Assembly (NCBI RefSeq): GCF_902859585.1
Contig: NZ_CADIJM010000006.1
Coordinates: 62,001 to 126,000, forward strand
Length of the DNA: 64,000 bases
Direction: 5' to 3'
Origin: Achromobacter animicus
GTDB lineage: Bacteria > Pseudomonadota > Gammaproteobacteria > Burkholderiales > Burkholderiaceae_B
Shown: positions 24,885-31,784 of the stretch, in pieces
Layout of the letters: the number at the start of each line of letters is the position of its first letter
How positions within the stretch are numbered: the first letter of the stretch is position 1
Translations under genes and position numbers: made by a program
Notes under the pieces: model-generated
Seen by the model: only the letters and a program-made list of their open reading frames with translations
Told to the model about the DNA's origin: nothing
The model's database searches: none

Positions 24885-25868
24885 ATGCGCCGCTTCCTGC
24901 CAGACCAATTCACCCTCATCCTGATCGCCACCGTGGCGTTCGCCAGCTTTCTCCCGGCGGTGGGCAAGGGCGCCACGTTCATGATGGTGGCGAGCAACGT
25001 GGCGATCTCGCTCCTGTTCTTCCTGCACGGGGCGCGGCTGTCCACCGATGCCATCGTGTCCGGCGTGAAGGACGTGCGCCTGCATGGGCTGATCCTGGCC
25101 TGCACCTTTCTGTTGTTCCCCGCGCTGGGCCTGGGACTGCGCGCGCTGTTTCCCGGGCTGCTGACGCCGTCGCTGTGGATCGGCGTGCTGTTCGTCTGCA
25201 CGCTCTCGTCCACCGTGCAGTCGTCGATCGCCTTCACGTCGATGGCGCGCGGCAACGTGCCGGGGGCGATCTGCGCGGCGACGGCCTCCAATCTGCTGGG
25301 CACCGTGCTGACGCCGCTGCTGGTGGCGGTGCTGCTGCATCGGCAGGGCGGCGGGCATGGCCTGGCCGACGCTGGCCGCATCCTGCTGCAGCTGCTGCTG
25401 CCGTTTGCGGTGGGCAGCCTGCTGCGGCCGTGGATCGGGGCGTGGGCGCTGCGCAATAGCCGCACGCTGTCCAAGGTGGATCGCAGCTCGATCCTGCTGG
25501 CGGTCTACACCGCGTTCAGCGAGGCGGTCGCCCAGGGCATCTGGCATGCGTTCCCGGCCATCGACCTTGCCACGATGGTGCTGGTGAATGCCTTGTTGCT
25601 GGGATCGGTGCTGTTGATCACGACGTGGGGCAGCCGCAAGCTGGGGCTGAGCAAGGAGAACGAGATCACGCTGGTGTTCTGCGGATCGAAGAAGTCGCTG
25701 GCGTCCGGAATTCCGCTTGCGACCGTGCTGTTCGGCACGTCGCAGATGGGCGTGGTGGTGTTGCCCTTGATGATCTTTCACCAGATGCAGCTCATGGTCT
25801 GCGCGGTGCTGGCGCGGCGTTATGCCGAGCGGGCGGAGCCGGTGCAGGCGGTGGCGGTCCGGGCGTAA
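24885..25868 (+). CDS. Bile acid:sodium symporter family (YfeH-like) transporter
   Basis: A 327-residue membrane protein with about nine or ten helices, of the bile acid:sodium symporter superfamily in its bacterial SBF-like/YfeH branch. Motifs include NVAISLLFFLHGARLSTDAI, CTLSSTVQSSIAFTSMARGN and FCGSKKSLASGIPLATVLF, the last containing the conserved cross-over region that binds sodium. The natural substrate is unknown; family members carry organic anions. Its stop codon lies inside the first unit of a 12-bp tandem repeat. Confidence 0.85.
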   Translation: MRRFLPDQFTLILIATVAFASFLPAVGKGATFMMVASNVAISLLFFLHGARLSTDAIVSGVKDVRLHGLILACTFLLFPALGLGLRALFPGLLTPSLWIGVLFVCTLSSTVQSSIAFTSMARGNVPGAICAATASNLLGTVLTPLLVAVLLHRQGGGHGLADAGRILLQLLLPFAVGSLLRPWIGAWALRNSRTLSKVDRSSILLAVYTAFSEAVAQGIWHAFPAIDLATMVLVNALLLGSVLLITTWGSRKLGLSKENEITLVFCGSKKSLASGIPLATVLFGTSQMGVVVLPLMIFHQMQLMVCAVLARRYAERAEPVQAVAVRA

Positions 25869-25920
25869 AGCTGGGCGCAAATCGGGGCGCAATTCCGGGC
25901 GAAAAGCCGGGCGCAATTCC
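25861..25920. repeat. Five-copy 12-bp tandem repeat
   Basis: Exactly 60 bp in five units of 12: GGGCGTAAAGCT, GGGCGCAAATCG, GGGCGCAATTCC, GGGCGAAAAGCC, GGGCGCAATTCC. GGGCG is invariant and units three and five are identical. It starts within the last codons of the symporter and spreads into the convergent intergenic region toward the Rieske gene. Confidence 0.85.
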
Positions 25921-25946
25921 GAACCATTGCGCCGCGCCAAAATCGA

Positions 25947-26333
25947 TCAGGCGGCCGCGTCCGCAGGAAGGATCTTGCCCGCCGGCTGCCAGTAGACGCT
26001 GCCGTCGCGCTCGGACACGTCCAGCGCGGTGAGGCGTCCGTTTCGACAGGGGCCGCCCACGCACAGGCCCGTGTCCGGCTGGTAGGTGGCGCCGTGGCGG
26101 GCGCACATGATGAGGTCGCCGGCGCGGGTGAAGAAGCTGCCTTCCCAGTCCAGTTCGACGCCGACGTGGGCGCAGCGGTTCAGGTAGCCATGCACCCGGT
26201 CCTGGTAGCGCACAAAGAAGGCGGTGGTGCGGCCCGCGCCATCGGTCACGGGCACCTTCACGCCGAGGCCGCCGTTGACCAGATCGCCGGCGGCGCAGAC
26301 GCGGACTTCAGGGAGGGTGGGGGAATCCTGCAT
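25947..26333 (-). CDS. Rieske [2Fe-2S] ferredoxin-like protein
   Basis: A 128-residue single-domain Rieske protein. Cluster ligands are visible as CAH (CAHVGVELD) and CARH (IMCARHGATYQ), i.e. C-x-H and C-x-x-H, near residues 52 and 74. Such proteins pass electrons to oxygenases or reductases. No oxygenase gene adjoins it, so its partner is unknown. The start at 26333 was chosen because the homologous region begins soon after; a start at 26351 is also open. Confidence 0.85.
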   Translation of the reverse strand: MQDSPTLPEVRVCAAGDLVNGGLGVKVPVTDGAGRTTAFFVRYQDRVHGYLNRCAHVGVELDWEGSFFTRAGDLIMCARHGATYQPDTGLCVGGPCRNGRLTALDVSERDGSVYWQPAGKILPADAAA

Positions 26334-26384
26334 GGGAGGCCTGGCAATCAAAGGGTGCGATGTTCGGATAGGGGGCGCGGCTTG

Positions 26385-28190
26385 TCAATCCGCCGGCGCC
26401 GCCCGGGCGCTTTCCTGCTGGCGGGCCCACATGCCGGCGTAGATGCCGGCCTGGGCCAGCAACTGCGGATGGCGGCCGCGTTCGACGATGCGGCCATCGG
26501 CCAGCACGATGATCTCGTCCGCGTCCCCCACCGTGGACAGGCGGTGCGCGATGATCAGCGTACTACGGCCCTGGCTGACTTCGCGCAGGTTGGCCTGGAT
26601 CTCGCGTTCCGTGTGGGTGTCCAGCGCGCTGGTGGCCTCGTCGAACAGGAATATGGCCGGATTCTTGAGGATGGTGCGGGCAATCGCCACGCGCTGCTTT
26701 TCGCCGCCCGACAGCTTCAGGCCGCGTTCGCCCACCATCGTGCCGTAGCCGTCCGGCATGGTCAGGATCAGGTCGTGGATGTGAGCAAGGCGCGCGGCGG
26801 CCTCGATTTCAGCGTCCGTGGCGCCCGGCCGGCCGTAGCCGATGTTGTAGCGGATGGTGTCGTTGAACAGCACCGTGTCCTGCGGCACCACGCCGATGGC
26901 CGCGCGCACGCTGGCCTGCGTGACGTCGCGTACGTCCTGGCCGTCGATCAGGATGGCGCCGCTGTCGGTGTCATAAAAGCGGAACAGCAGCCGCGCGATG
27001 GTGGATTTTCCTGCGCCGGAGGTGCCCACCACGGCCACCGTCTTGCCGGCGGGAATCGAGAAGCTGACACCTTTCAGGATGGCGCGGCGCGGGTCATAGC
27101 CGAAGTGCACGTCGCGGAACTCCACCGCGCCGCCCGATACCTGCAGCGGCGCGGCGCCGGGACGGTCCGCCACTTCGCGATCCTGGCCCAGCAGCTCGAA
27201 CATGCGCTCCATGTCGATCAGCGCCTGCTTGATCTCGCGGTAGATGAAGCCGAAGAAGCTGAGCGGCGTGTAGAGCTGCAAGAGATACGTGTTGACCAGC
27301 ACGAAATCGCCCAGCGTGTAGCGGCCCTCGGCGATGCCGTTGGCCGCCATCCACATCACCAGCGTCAGTCCCGTGGAAATGATGAGGGCCTGGCCGACGT
27401 TCAGGATCGACAGGCTGACCTGGCTGCGCACGGCGGCGCGTTCGTAGCGGGTGAGCGAGGCGTCGTAGCGCCGGGCCTCGTGTTCTTCGTTGCCGAAATA
27501 CTTGACGGTCTCGTAGTTCAGCAGGCTCTCGATGGCCTTGGTGTTGGCCTCGGAGTCGGTTTCGTTCATCTGGCGCCGGAACTTGGCGCGCCATTCCGTC
27601 ACGGCAAGCGTGTAGGCCATGTACAGCACGACGGTGGCGCCAGTGGCCAGCGCCAGCCAGCCGTCGAACATCTTCCACAGCACGATGCAGACCAGGCTGA
27701 TCTCGAAGAACGTGGGCAGGATGTTGAACAGCAGGAACGACAGCAGTGTCTGGATGCCCTTGGTGCCGCGTTCGATGGCGCGGTTCAGCCCGCCGGTCTG
27801 ACGCGCCAGGTGAAAGCGCAGCGCCAGACCGTGCAGGTGGCGGAAGATCTGCAGGCCAACCGAGCGGATCGCGTGCTGGCCGACGCGCGCGAAGATGGCA
27901 TCGCGCAGTTCCGAGAACAGCAGCGACAGCACGCGGGCGGTGCCGTAGGCGAGGATCAGGCCGAGCGGCACCGTCACCGTGCCGGGCGCGCCCTTGCCCA
28001 GTTCGTCGACCGCCTGCTTGTACAGCAGCGGCACGTAGACGGTTGCGGCCTTGGCGGCGAACAGGCACAGCAGCGCCGCCACGACGCGGACCTTCAGGCC
28101 GGTCTTGCCGGGCGGCCACAGGTAGGGAAACAGCGTGCGAAGCGTGGCAAGTCCGCCGCCCTTGCCGGGCCGCGTTTCAGGAGAATTCAT
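26385..28190 (-). CDS. ABC transporter, fused permease and ATPase (HMT1/Atm1-like)
   Basis: A 601-residue half-transporter: six membrane helices (about residues 30-310), then a nucleotide-binding domain with Walker A GTSGAGKSTI, signature LSGGEKQRVAIART and Walker B IFLFDEATSALD. The membrane part (LNRAIERGTKGIQTLLSFLL, NYETVKYFGNEEHEARRYD) matches the ABCB7/Atm1/HMT1 subfamily, which exports glutathione-linked or sulfur species across membranes. It should act as a homodimer in the inner membrane. The open frame extends far upstream; the ATG at 28190 is where homology starts. Confidence 0.9.
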   Translation of the reverse strand: MNSPETRPGKGGGLATLRTLFPYLWPPGKTGLKVRVVAALLCLFAAKAATVYVPLLYKQAVDELGKGAPGTVTVPLGLILAYGTARVLSLLFSELRDAIFARVGQHAIRSVGLQIFRHLHGLALRFHLARQTGGLNRAIERGTKGIQTLLSFLLFNILPTFFEISLVCIVLWKMFDGWLALATGATVVLYMAYTLAVTEWRAKFRRQMNETDSEANTKAIESLLNYETVKYFGNEEHEARRYDASLTRYERAAVRSQVSLSILNVGQALIISTGLTLVMWMAANGIAEGRYTLGDFVLVNTYLLQLYTPLSFFGFIYREIKQALIDMERMFELLGQDREVADRPGAAPLQVSGGAVEFRDVHFGYDPRRAILKGVSFSIPAGKTVAVVGTSGAGKSTIARLLFRFYDTDSGAILIDGQDVRDVTQASVRAAIGVVPQDTVLFNDTIRYNIGYGRPGATDAEIEAAARLAHIHDLILTMPDGYGTMVGERGLKLSGGEKQRVAIARTILKNPAIFLFDEATSALDTHTEREIQANLREVSQGRSTLIIAHRLSTVGDADEIIVLADGRIVERGRHPQLLAQAGIYAGMWARQQESARAAPAD

Positions 28191-28460
28191 GATCGGGATG
28201 CTGGGTTTGGGGCCGCCTCCGACAGGGGAGTTAGGCCGTTTGCAGGGCATTATGAGGCACCAGCGGTAATATTTGAGGGATAACCCCTGGTACGGAAGCA
28301 CCAGCATCGGGGGATTGAAGGCTGTATTGCGACACGGGCGCAGCACGTCGGGCCCGTTTCTTTCTCTTCCAACCGGGGGTCCGGCCGGCTGCTCCCCTGG
28401 TTGCGCGACCGGGCGCGTTTTCGCCGCGCCTGGATCGCGTCGCTTGCTACGGAGGGTCTT

Positions 28461-29285
28461 ATGGCGAAGGTTCCCGCAGTGAAATTGAACGACGGAGGCA
28501 AGATTCCGCAGTTGGGCCTGGGCGTCTGGCAGGTGCCGGACGATCAGGCAGCGTCCAGCGTGAAGGAAGCGCTGGCGGCAGGTTACCGGTCGGTGGACAC
28601 GGCGGCGATCTACGGCAACGAGGCAGGCGTGGGCGCGGGCCTGCGGTCGGCCGGCGTGGCGCGCAAGGACCTGTTCATCACCACCAAGCTCTGGAACGAC
28701 AAGCACGGCTACGACGACGCGCACAAGGCGATGGACGAAAGCCTGGAGAAGCTGGGGCTGGCGTACGTGGACCTGTACCTCATCCACTGGCCGGTCGCGG
28801 GCAGCGAGAAGTTCCTGGACGCCTGGCGCGCCATGATCGAGATGAAGGAAGACGGCCGCGCGCGCGCGATCGGCGTGTCGAACTTCACGCAAGCCAATCT
28901 GGAACGCCTGATCGACGCGTCCGGCGTCACCCCCGCCGTCAACCAGATCGAGCTGCATCCGGGGTTCACGCAGAATGCGCTGCGGGCCTTTCATGCGCGG
29001 CATGGCATCGTGACCGAGTCCTGGAGTCCGCTGGCGCAAGGCAACATCACGAAGGAAAAGGTGATCCTGGACCTGGCGCAAAAGCACGGCAAGTCGCCCG
29101 CGCAGGTGACGCTGCGCTGGCATCTTCAGCACAACCTGGTCGTGATACCGAAGTCCGTCACGCCCGAGCGCATCCGCGAGAACATCGACGTGTTCGACTT
29201 CGAGCTGTCGGCGGCGGACATGGCGGCCATCGACGGCATCAAGGAAGGTCCGCGCCTGGGCCCGGATCCCGAGAAGTTCGCGTAG
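28461..29285 (+). CDS. Aldo/keto reductase
   Basis: A 274-residue NADPH-dependent reductase of the aldo/keto reductase superfamily, closest in pattern to 2,5-diketo-D-gluconate reductases. The catalytic tetrad is visible: Asp and Tyr in DTAAIYGNE, Lys in TTKLWN, His in LIHWP. The nucleotide-binding end IPKSVTPERIRENIDVF is present. GGAGGG upstream of ATG 28461 is an excellent ribosome binding site. It is divergent from the ABC transporter across about 270 bp. Confidence 0.92.
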   Translation: MAKVPAVKLNDGGKIPQLGLGVWQVPDDQAASSVKEALAAGYRSVDTAAIYGNEAGVGAGLRSAGVARKDLFITTKLWNDKHGYDDAHKAMDESLEKLGLAYVDLYLIHWPVAGSEKFLDAWRAMIEMKEDGRARAIGVSNFTQANLERLIDASGVTPAVNQIELHPGFTQNALRAFHARHGIVTESWSPLAQGNITKEKVILDLAQKHGKSPAQVTLRWHLQHNLVVIPKSVTPERIRENIDVFDFELSAADMAAIDGIKEGPRLGPDPEKFA

Positions 29286-29355
29286 GGGAAGCAGCCCCGG
29301 CGGGTGGCGCGGCGAGCGGGGCCGCGCAGCCGGCCGGGGTAAGTGTCCGGCCTTG

Positions 29356-29415
29356 ATCGGCGGGGCCGTCATTGGCCGAGCCGCGATTGGCGGGGCCGCC
29401 ATCGGCCGGGCGACG
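29356..29415. repeat. Four-copy 15-bp tandem repeat
   Basis: Four units of 15 bp: ATCGGCGGGGCCGTC, ATTGGCCGAGCCGCG, ATTGGCGGGGCCGCC, ATCGGCCGGGCGACG. All start ATYGGC. It lies between the 3' ends of the aldo/keto reductase gene and the small membrane protein gene, a convergent gap. Confidence 0.8.
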
Positions 29416-29449
29416 GTCTGCGCGACTGCCGTCCGCCCAACCTGTTCGG

Positions 29450-29647
29450 CTAGTGCTTGAGCGGGAACACCCAGTACCGCACGATGACCACGAGCAGGAT
29501 GCTCAGCGCGGTCCAGGACGCCCAATGCCAGGCGCCGGTGCCCAGCAGGGCCGCCAGCAAGCCAAAGATGCTGAGCACGCCCAGCAGGATCGGCACGCCC
29601 CACACGAACAGGAAGCCCCGGCTGCCTTTACTCGTTGAGCGGCTCAT
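29450..29647 (-). CDS. Small two-helix membrane protein coupled to PepSY gene
   Basis: A 65-residue protein with a basic N terminus (MSRSTSKGSRG) and two hydrophobic segments (VPILLGVLSIFGLLAALL and ASWTALSILLVVIVRYWVF). Its ATG overlaps the TGA of the PepSY protein gene (ATGA, 29644-29647), so translation is coupled and the product probably works with it. The Gly/Trp-rich plan resembles short helper proteins seen beside PepSY-TM proteins in siderophore loci, but I cannot name the family. Confidence 0.7.
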   Translation of the reverse strand: MSRSTSKGSRGFLFVWGVPILLGVLSIFGLLAALLGTGAWHWASWTALSILLVVIVRYWVFPLKH

Positions 29648-30816
29648 GCGGGCGTCCTTTGCGGGGCCGCAGCCTGGTGTTTCTTGATGAGTTCGTTGAT
29701 GCGCGCTTCGGTGGCGCGGCGCCGGGCCAGCCACAGATACAGTCCGCTCACCAGCACCACGATGGTGACGAGATCCAGCAGCGCCCAGATGATCTTGAGC
29801 GGCAGGCCGCCGTAATCGCCGAAGTGCAGCGGCCGCGAGACTTCCAGCGCGGTCAGATACCACGGCATTTTCGCCACTGTCGTCAGCGCACCGGTCCGGC
29901 CGTCAATCAGCACGGGCGTGTTCAGCTTGGACGTCAGGGGCGAGTCGCCACGCATCCACGCAATGAAGTGCTGCGGGCTGCCGAAGGCGTTGCCGGGGAA
30001 GGAGATGAAAGAAACCTCGTTGCCCGGCATGGCCTTGCGCGCGGTGTCCGCCACCAACTGCGCCGACGCGAGCTGCGTGGGGATGGGCTGACCCTTGTAG
30101 GGTTCCAGCACGCGCGGCAGTTCGGTGGATTGCCACAGGCGGAAGAGCGGCGTGGACAGTTCGTTGATGACGCCGGTCAAGCCCACCACCAGCGCCCACA
30201 CCAGCGTCACGATGCCGAGCAGGTTGTGCAGGTCCAGCCATTTCAGGCGCGTCGAGCGCGTGGCGCGCACGGTGCCGAATTCCAGCTTCTTCATGAAGGG
30301 GCCGTACAGCACGACGCCGGACACGATGGCCACGCAGAACAGCAGGCCCATGAATCCCAGGAACAGCTCGCCGGTCAGGCCCGCGAACAGGTCCACGTGC
30401 AGCGCCAGCATGATGCCCATGAACGAAAACTTGTCTTCGGTATAAAGCGGGCCGTCGAGCAGCACATCGCCCGTGCGGGCATCCATGCGGATCGCGTGGC
30501 CCGAGGCCAGTCCGTCGCCGGGCGTCTTCGCCATGCCGACGAAGACCTGCGGCTCATCCGGGTCGAACGACAGGTAGTCGACGACTTCGTTCGGGTACAT
30601 GGCTCGCGCGTTGGCCACGAGCTTGTCCAGGTTGGCGGGCGGGGTGTCCGCAGGCACCGCGGACAAGGGCTTGCCGTCGTCGAGCCAATGCTCGATCTCG
30701 TGATGAAACACGAGCGGCAAACCGGTCAGACAGATGATGAGCAGGAAGATCGTGCAAACCAGGCTGGTCCATTTATGGACGAGATACCAGGTTTTGATGG
30801 TGGACGCGGCGGTCAT
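29644..30816 (-). CDS. PepSY-associated TM helix (PepSY_TM) protein
   Basis: A 390-residue inner-membrane protein of the PepSY_TM (PF03929) family. Helices lie near residues 12-35, 145-170, 190-215 and 340-365, with extracytoplasmic PepSY-like domains between them. Paired His residues appear in VFHHEIEHW, LALHVDLFAG and LDLHNLLG, positions that in relatives (FoxB-like ferric-siderophore reductases) may hold heme or metal. The gene is followed by a coupled small membrane protein. Iron-related function is inference from the family; no siderophore receptor lies nearby. Confidence 0.8.
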   Translation of the reverse strand: MTAASTIKTWYLVHKWTSLVCTIFLLIICLTGLPLVFHHEIEHWLDDGKPLSAVPADTPPANLDKLVANARAMYPNEVVDYLSFDPDEPQVFVGMAKTPGDGLASGHAIRMDARTGDVLLDGPLYTEDKFSFMGIMLALHVDLFAGLTGELFLGFMGLLFCVAIVSGVVLYGPFMKKLEFGTVRATRSTRLKWLDLHNLLGIVTLVWALVVGLTGVINELSTPLFRLWQSTELPRVLEPYKGQPIPTQLASAQLVADTARKAMPGNEVSFISFPGNAFGSPQHFIAWMRGDSPLTSKLNTPVLIDGRTGALTTVAKMPWYLTALEVSRPLHFGDYGGLPLKIIWALLDLVTIVVLVSGLYLWLARRRATEARINELIKKHQAAAPQRTPA

Positions 30817-31007
30817 GGCGACGGCGGGAAGCGGCTTGGCGCCACTCCTTTTCAGGGCAGTACGGGAAAGGAGAAAACATTATCACGAACAAGTTCGATT
30901 CTCGTAACGCTATTTGACCCTTTCGGTAACGAGGCTGGCCGTGGGGACGGACCAAAGCGGGTTAAAAAGAAGGGTCAGATTTTTCCTTGCGGTATTCCCG
31001 AATCATC

Positions 31008-31721
31008 ATGGAGCAGCGTTTTCTCAAGGTTCCGCGCAACGAATCCGGCCGCGATTTTGCGGTAGGCGATGTGCATGGACATTTTTCACGCCTGCAACAG
31101 GCGCTGGATGAATTGGGGTTCGACCCCACCCGCGACCGGCTTTTTTCCGTGGGCGATCTGGTTGACCGTGGACCCGAGAACGAGGCTGCGCTGGACTGGC
31201 TGGCCAAGCCCTGGTTCTACGCGGTGCAAGGCAACCACGAGGACTACGCGATTCGTCACGTGCGCACCGGCAAGGTGGACGTGACGAACTGGCGCGGTTA
31301 TGGCGGTGGCTGGTTTCTGGATCTGCCCGCCGAGCGGCAGCAGGTGTTTGCCGAAGCCTTTACCCAATTGCCGATTGCCATCGAAGTGGAAACGTCGTCG
31401 GGCGCGGTCGGACTGCTGCATGCCGACTGCCCGGTGTTGTTCTGGCCCCGGCTGGAGTCCGCGTTGCAGGACCGCTATAAGCGCACCAGCGCGGCGTGCC
31501 AGTGGTCGCGCGACCGTCTGCGCCAGATGGACCGAACCGGCATCCTGGGCGTGCGGGCGGTGGTGGCGGGGCACACCCCGGTGGCGTCGCCGCTGGCGCT
31601 GGGCAACGTGTATCACATCGATACCGAAGGCTGGAACGGTGGCTATTTCACGTTTCTGAATCTTGAATCCCTGCAGGCGTGGCCTCGCGAGGTCGTGACC
31701 GAGGCCGCAGCCGCCGAGTAG
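31008..31721 (+). CDS. Serine/threonine-type metallophosphatase
   Basis: A 237-residue calcineurin-like phosphoesterase of the lambda-phosphatase/PrpE type. Metal-binding motifs appear in order: GDVHGH, GDLVDRGP, GNHE and AGHTP, with a later His in VYHIDTEG. Such enzymes use two metal ions (often Mn) to dephosphorylate proteins or nucleotides. The ATG at 31008 is preferred to a TTG at 30987. It ends just before a bidirectional terminator shared with PBP1A. Confidence 0.88.
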   Translation: MEQRFLKVPRNESGRDFAVGDVHGHFSRLQQALDELGFDPTRDRLFSVGDLVDRGPENEAALDWLAKPWFYAVQGNHEDYAIRHVRTGKVDVTNWRGYGGGWFLDLPAERQQVFAEAFTQLPIAIEVETSSGAVGLLHADCPVLFWPRLESALQDRYKRTSAACQWSRDRLRQMDRTGILGVRAVVAGHTPVASPLALGNVYHIDTEGWNGGYFTFLNLESLQAWPREVVTEAAAAE

Positions 31722-31740
31722 GGCGATCACAACGCAAAGA

Positions 31741-31768
31741 AAAACGGGCGCCAAGGCGCCCGTTTTTG
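31741..31768. terminator. Bidirectional intrinsic terminator
   Basis: Stem AAAAACGGGCGCC (31741-31753) with GGCGCCCGTTTTT (31756-31768). The A and T runs at either end make it work for both convergent genes, the phosphatase (+) and PBP1A (-). Confidence 0.88.
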
Positions 31769-31784
31769 CGTGATGCGCAGCCCT

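Noticed and set aside
26094-28283. 729-residue open frame opposite the ABC exporter
   Set aside because: It mirrors a well-supported gene in a high-GC region; its sequence is low-complexity and rich in His, Gln, Arg and Gly with no family features.
28191-29603. Upstream extension of the ABC exporter frame
   Set aside because: It runs antisense through the aldo/keto reductase and has no homology; the ATG at 28190 starts the family sequence.
30871-30905. Fur box upstream of the PepSY gene
   Set aside because: Only ATTATC and a short CGAAC/GTTCG dyad are seen; the match to a 19-bp Fur site is too weak.
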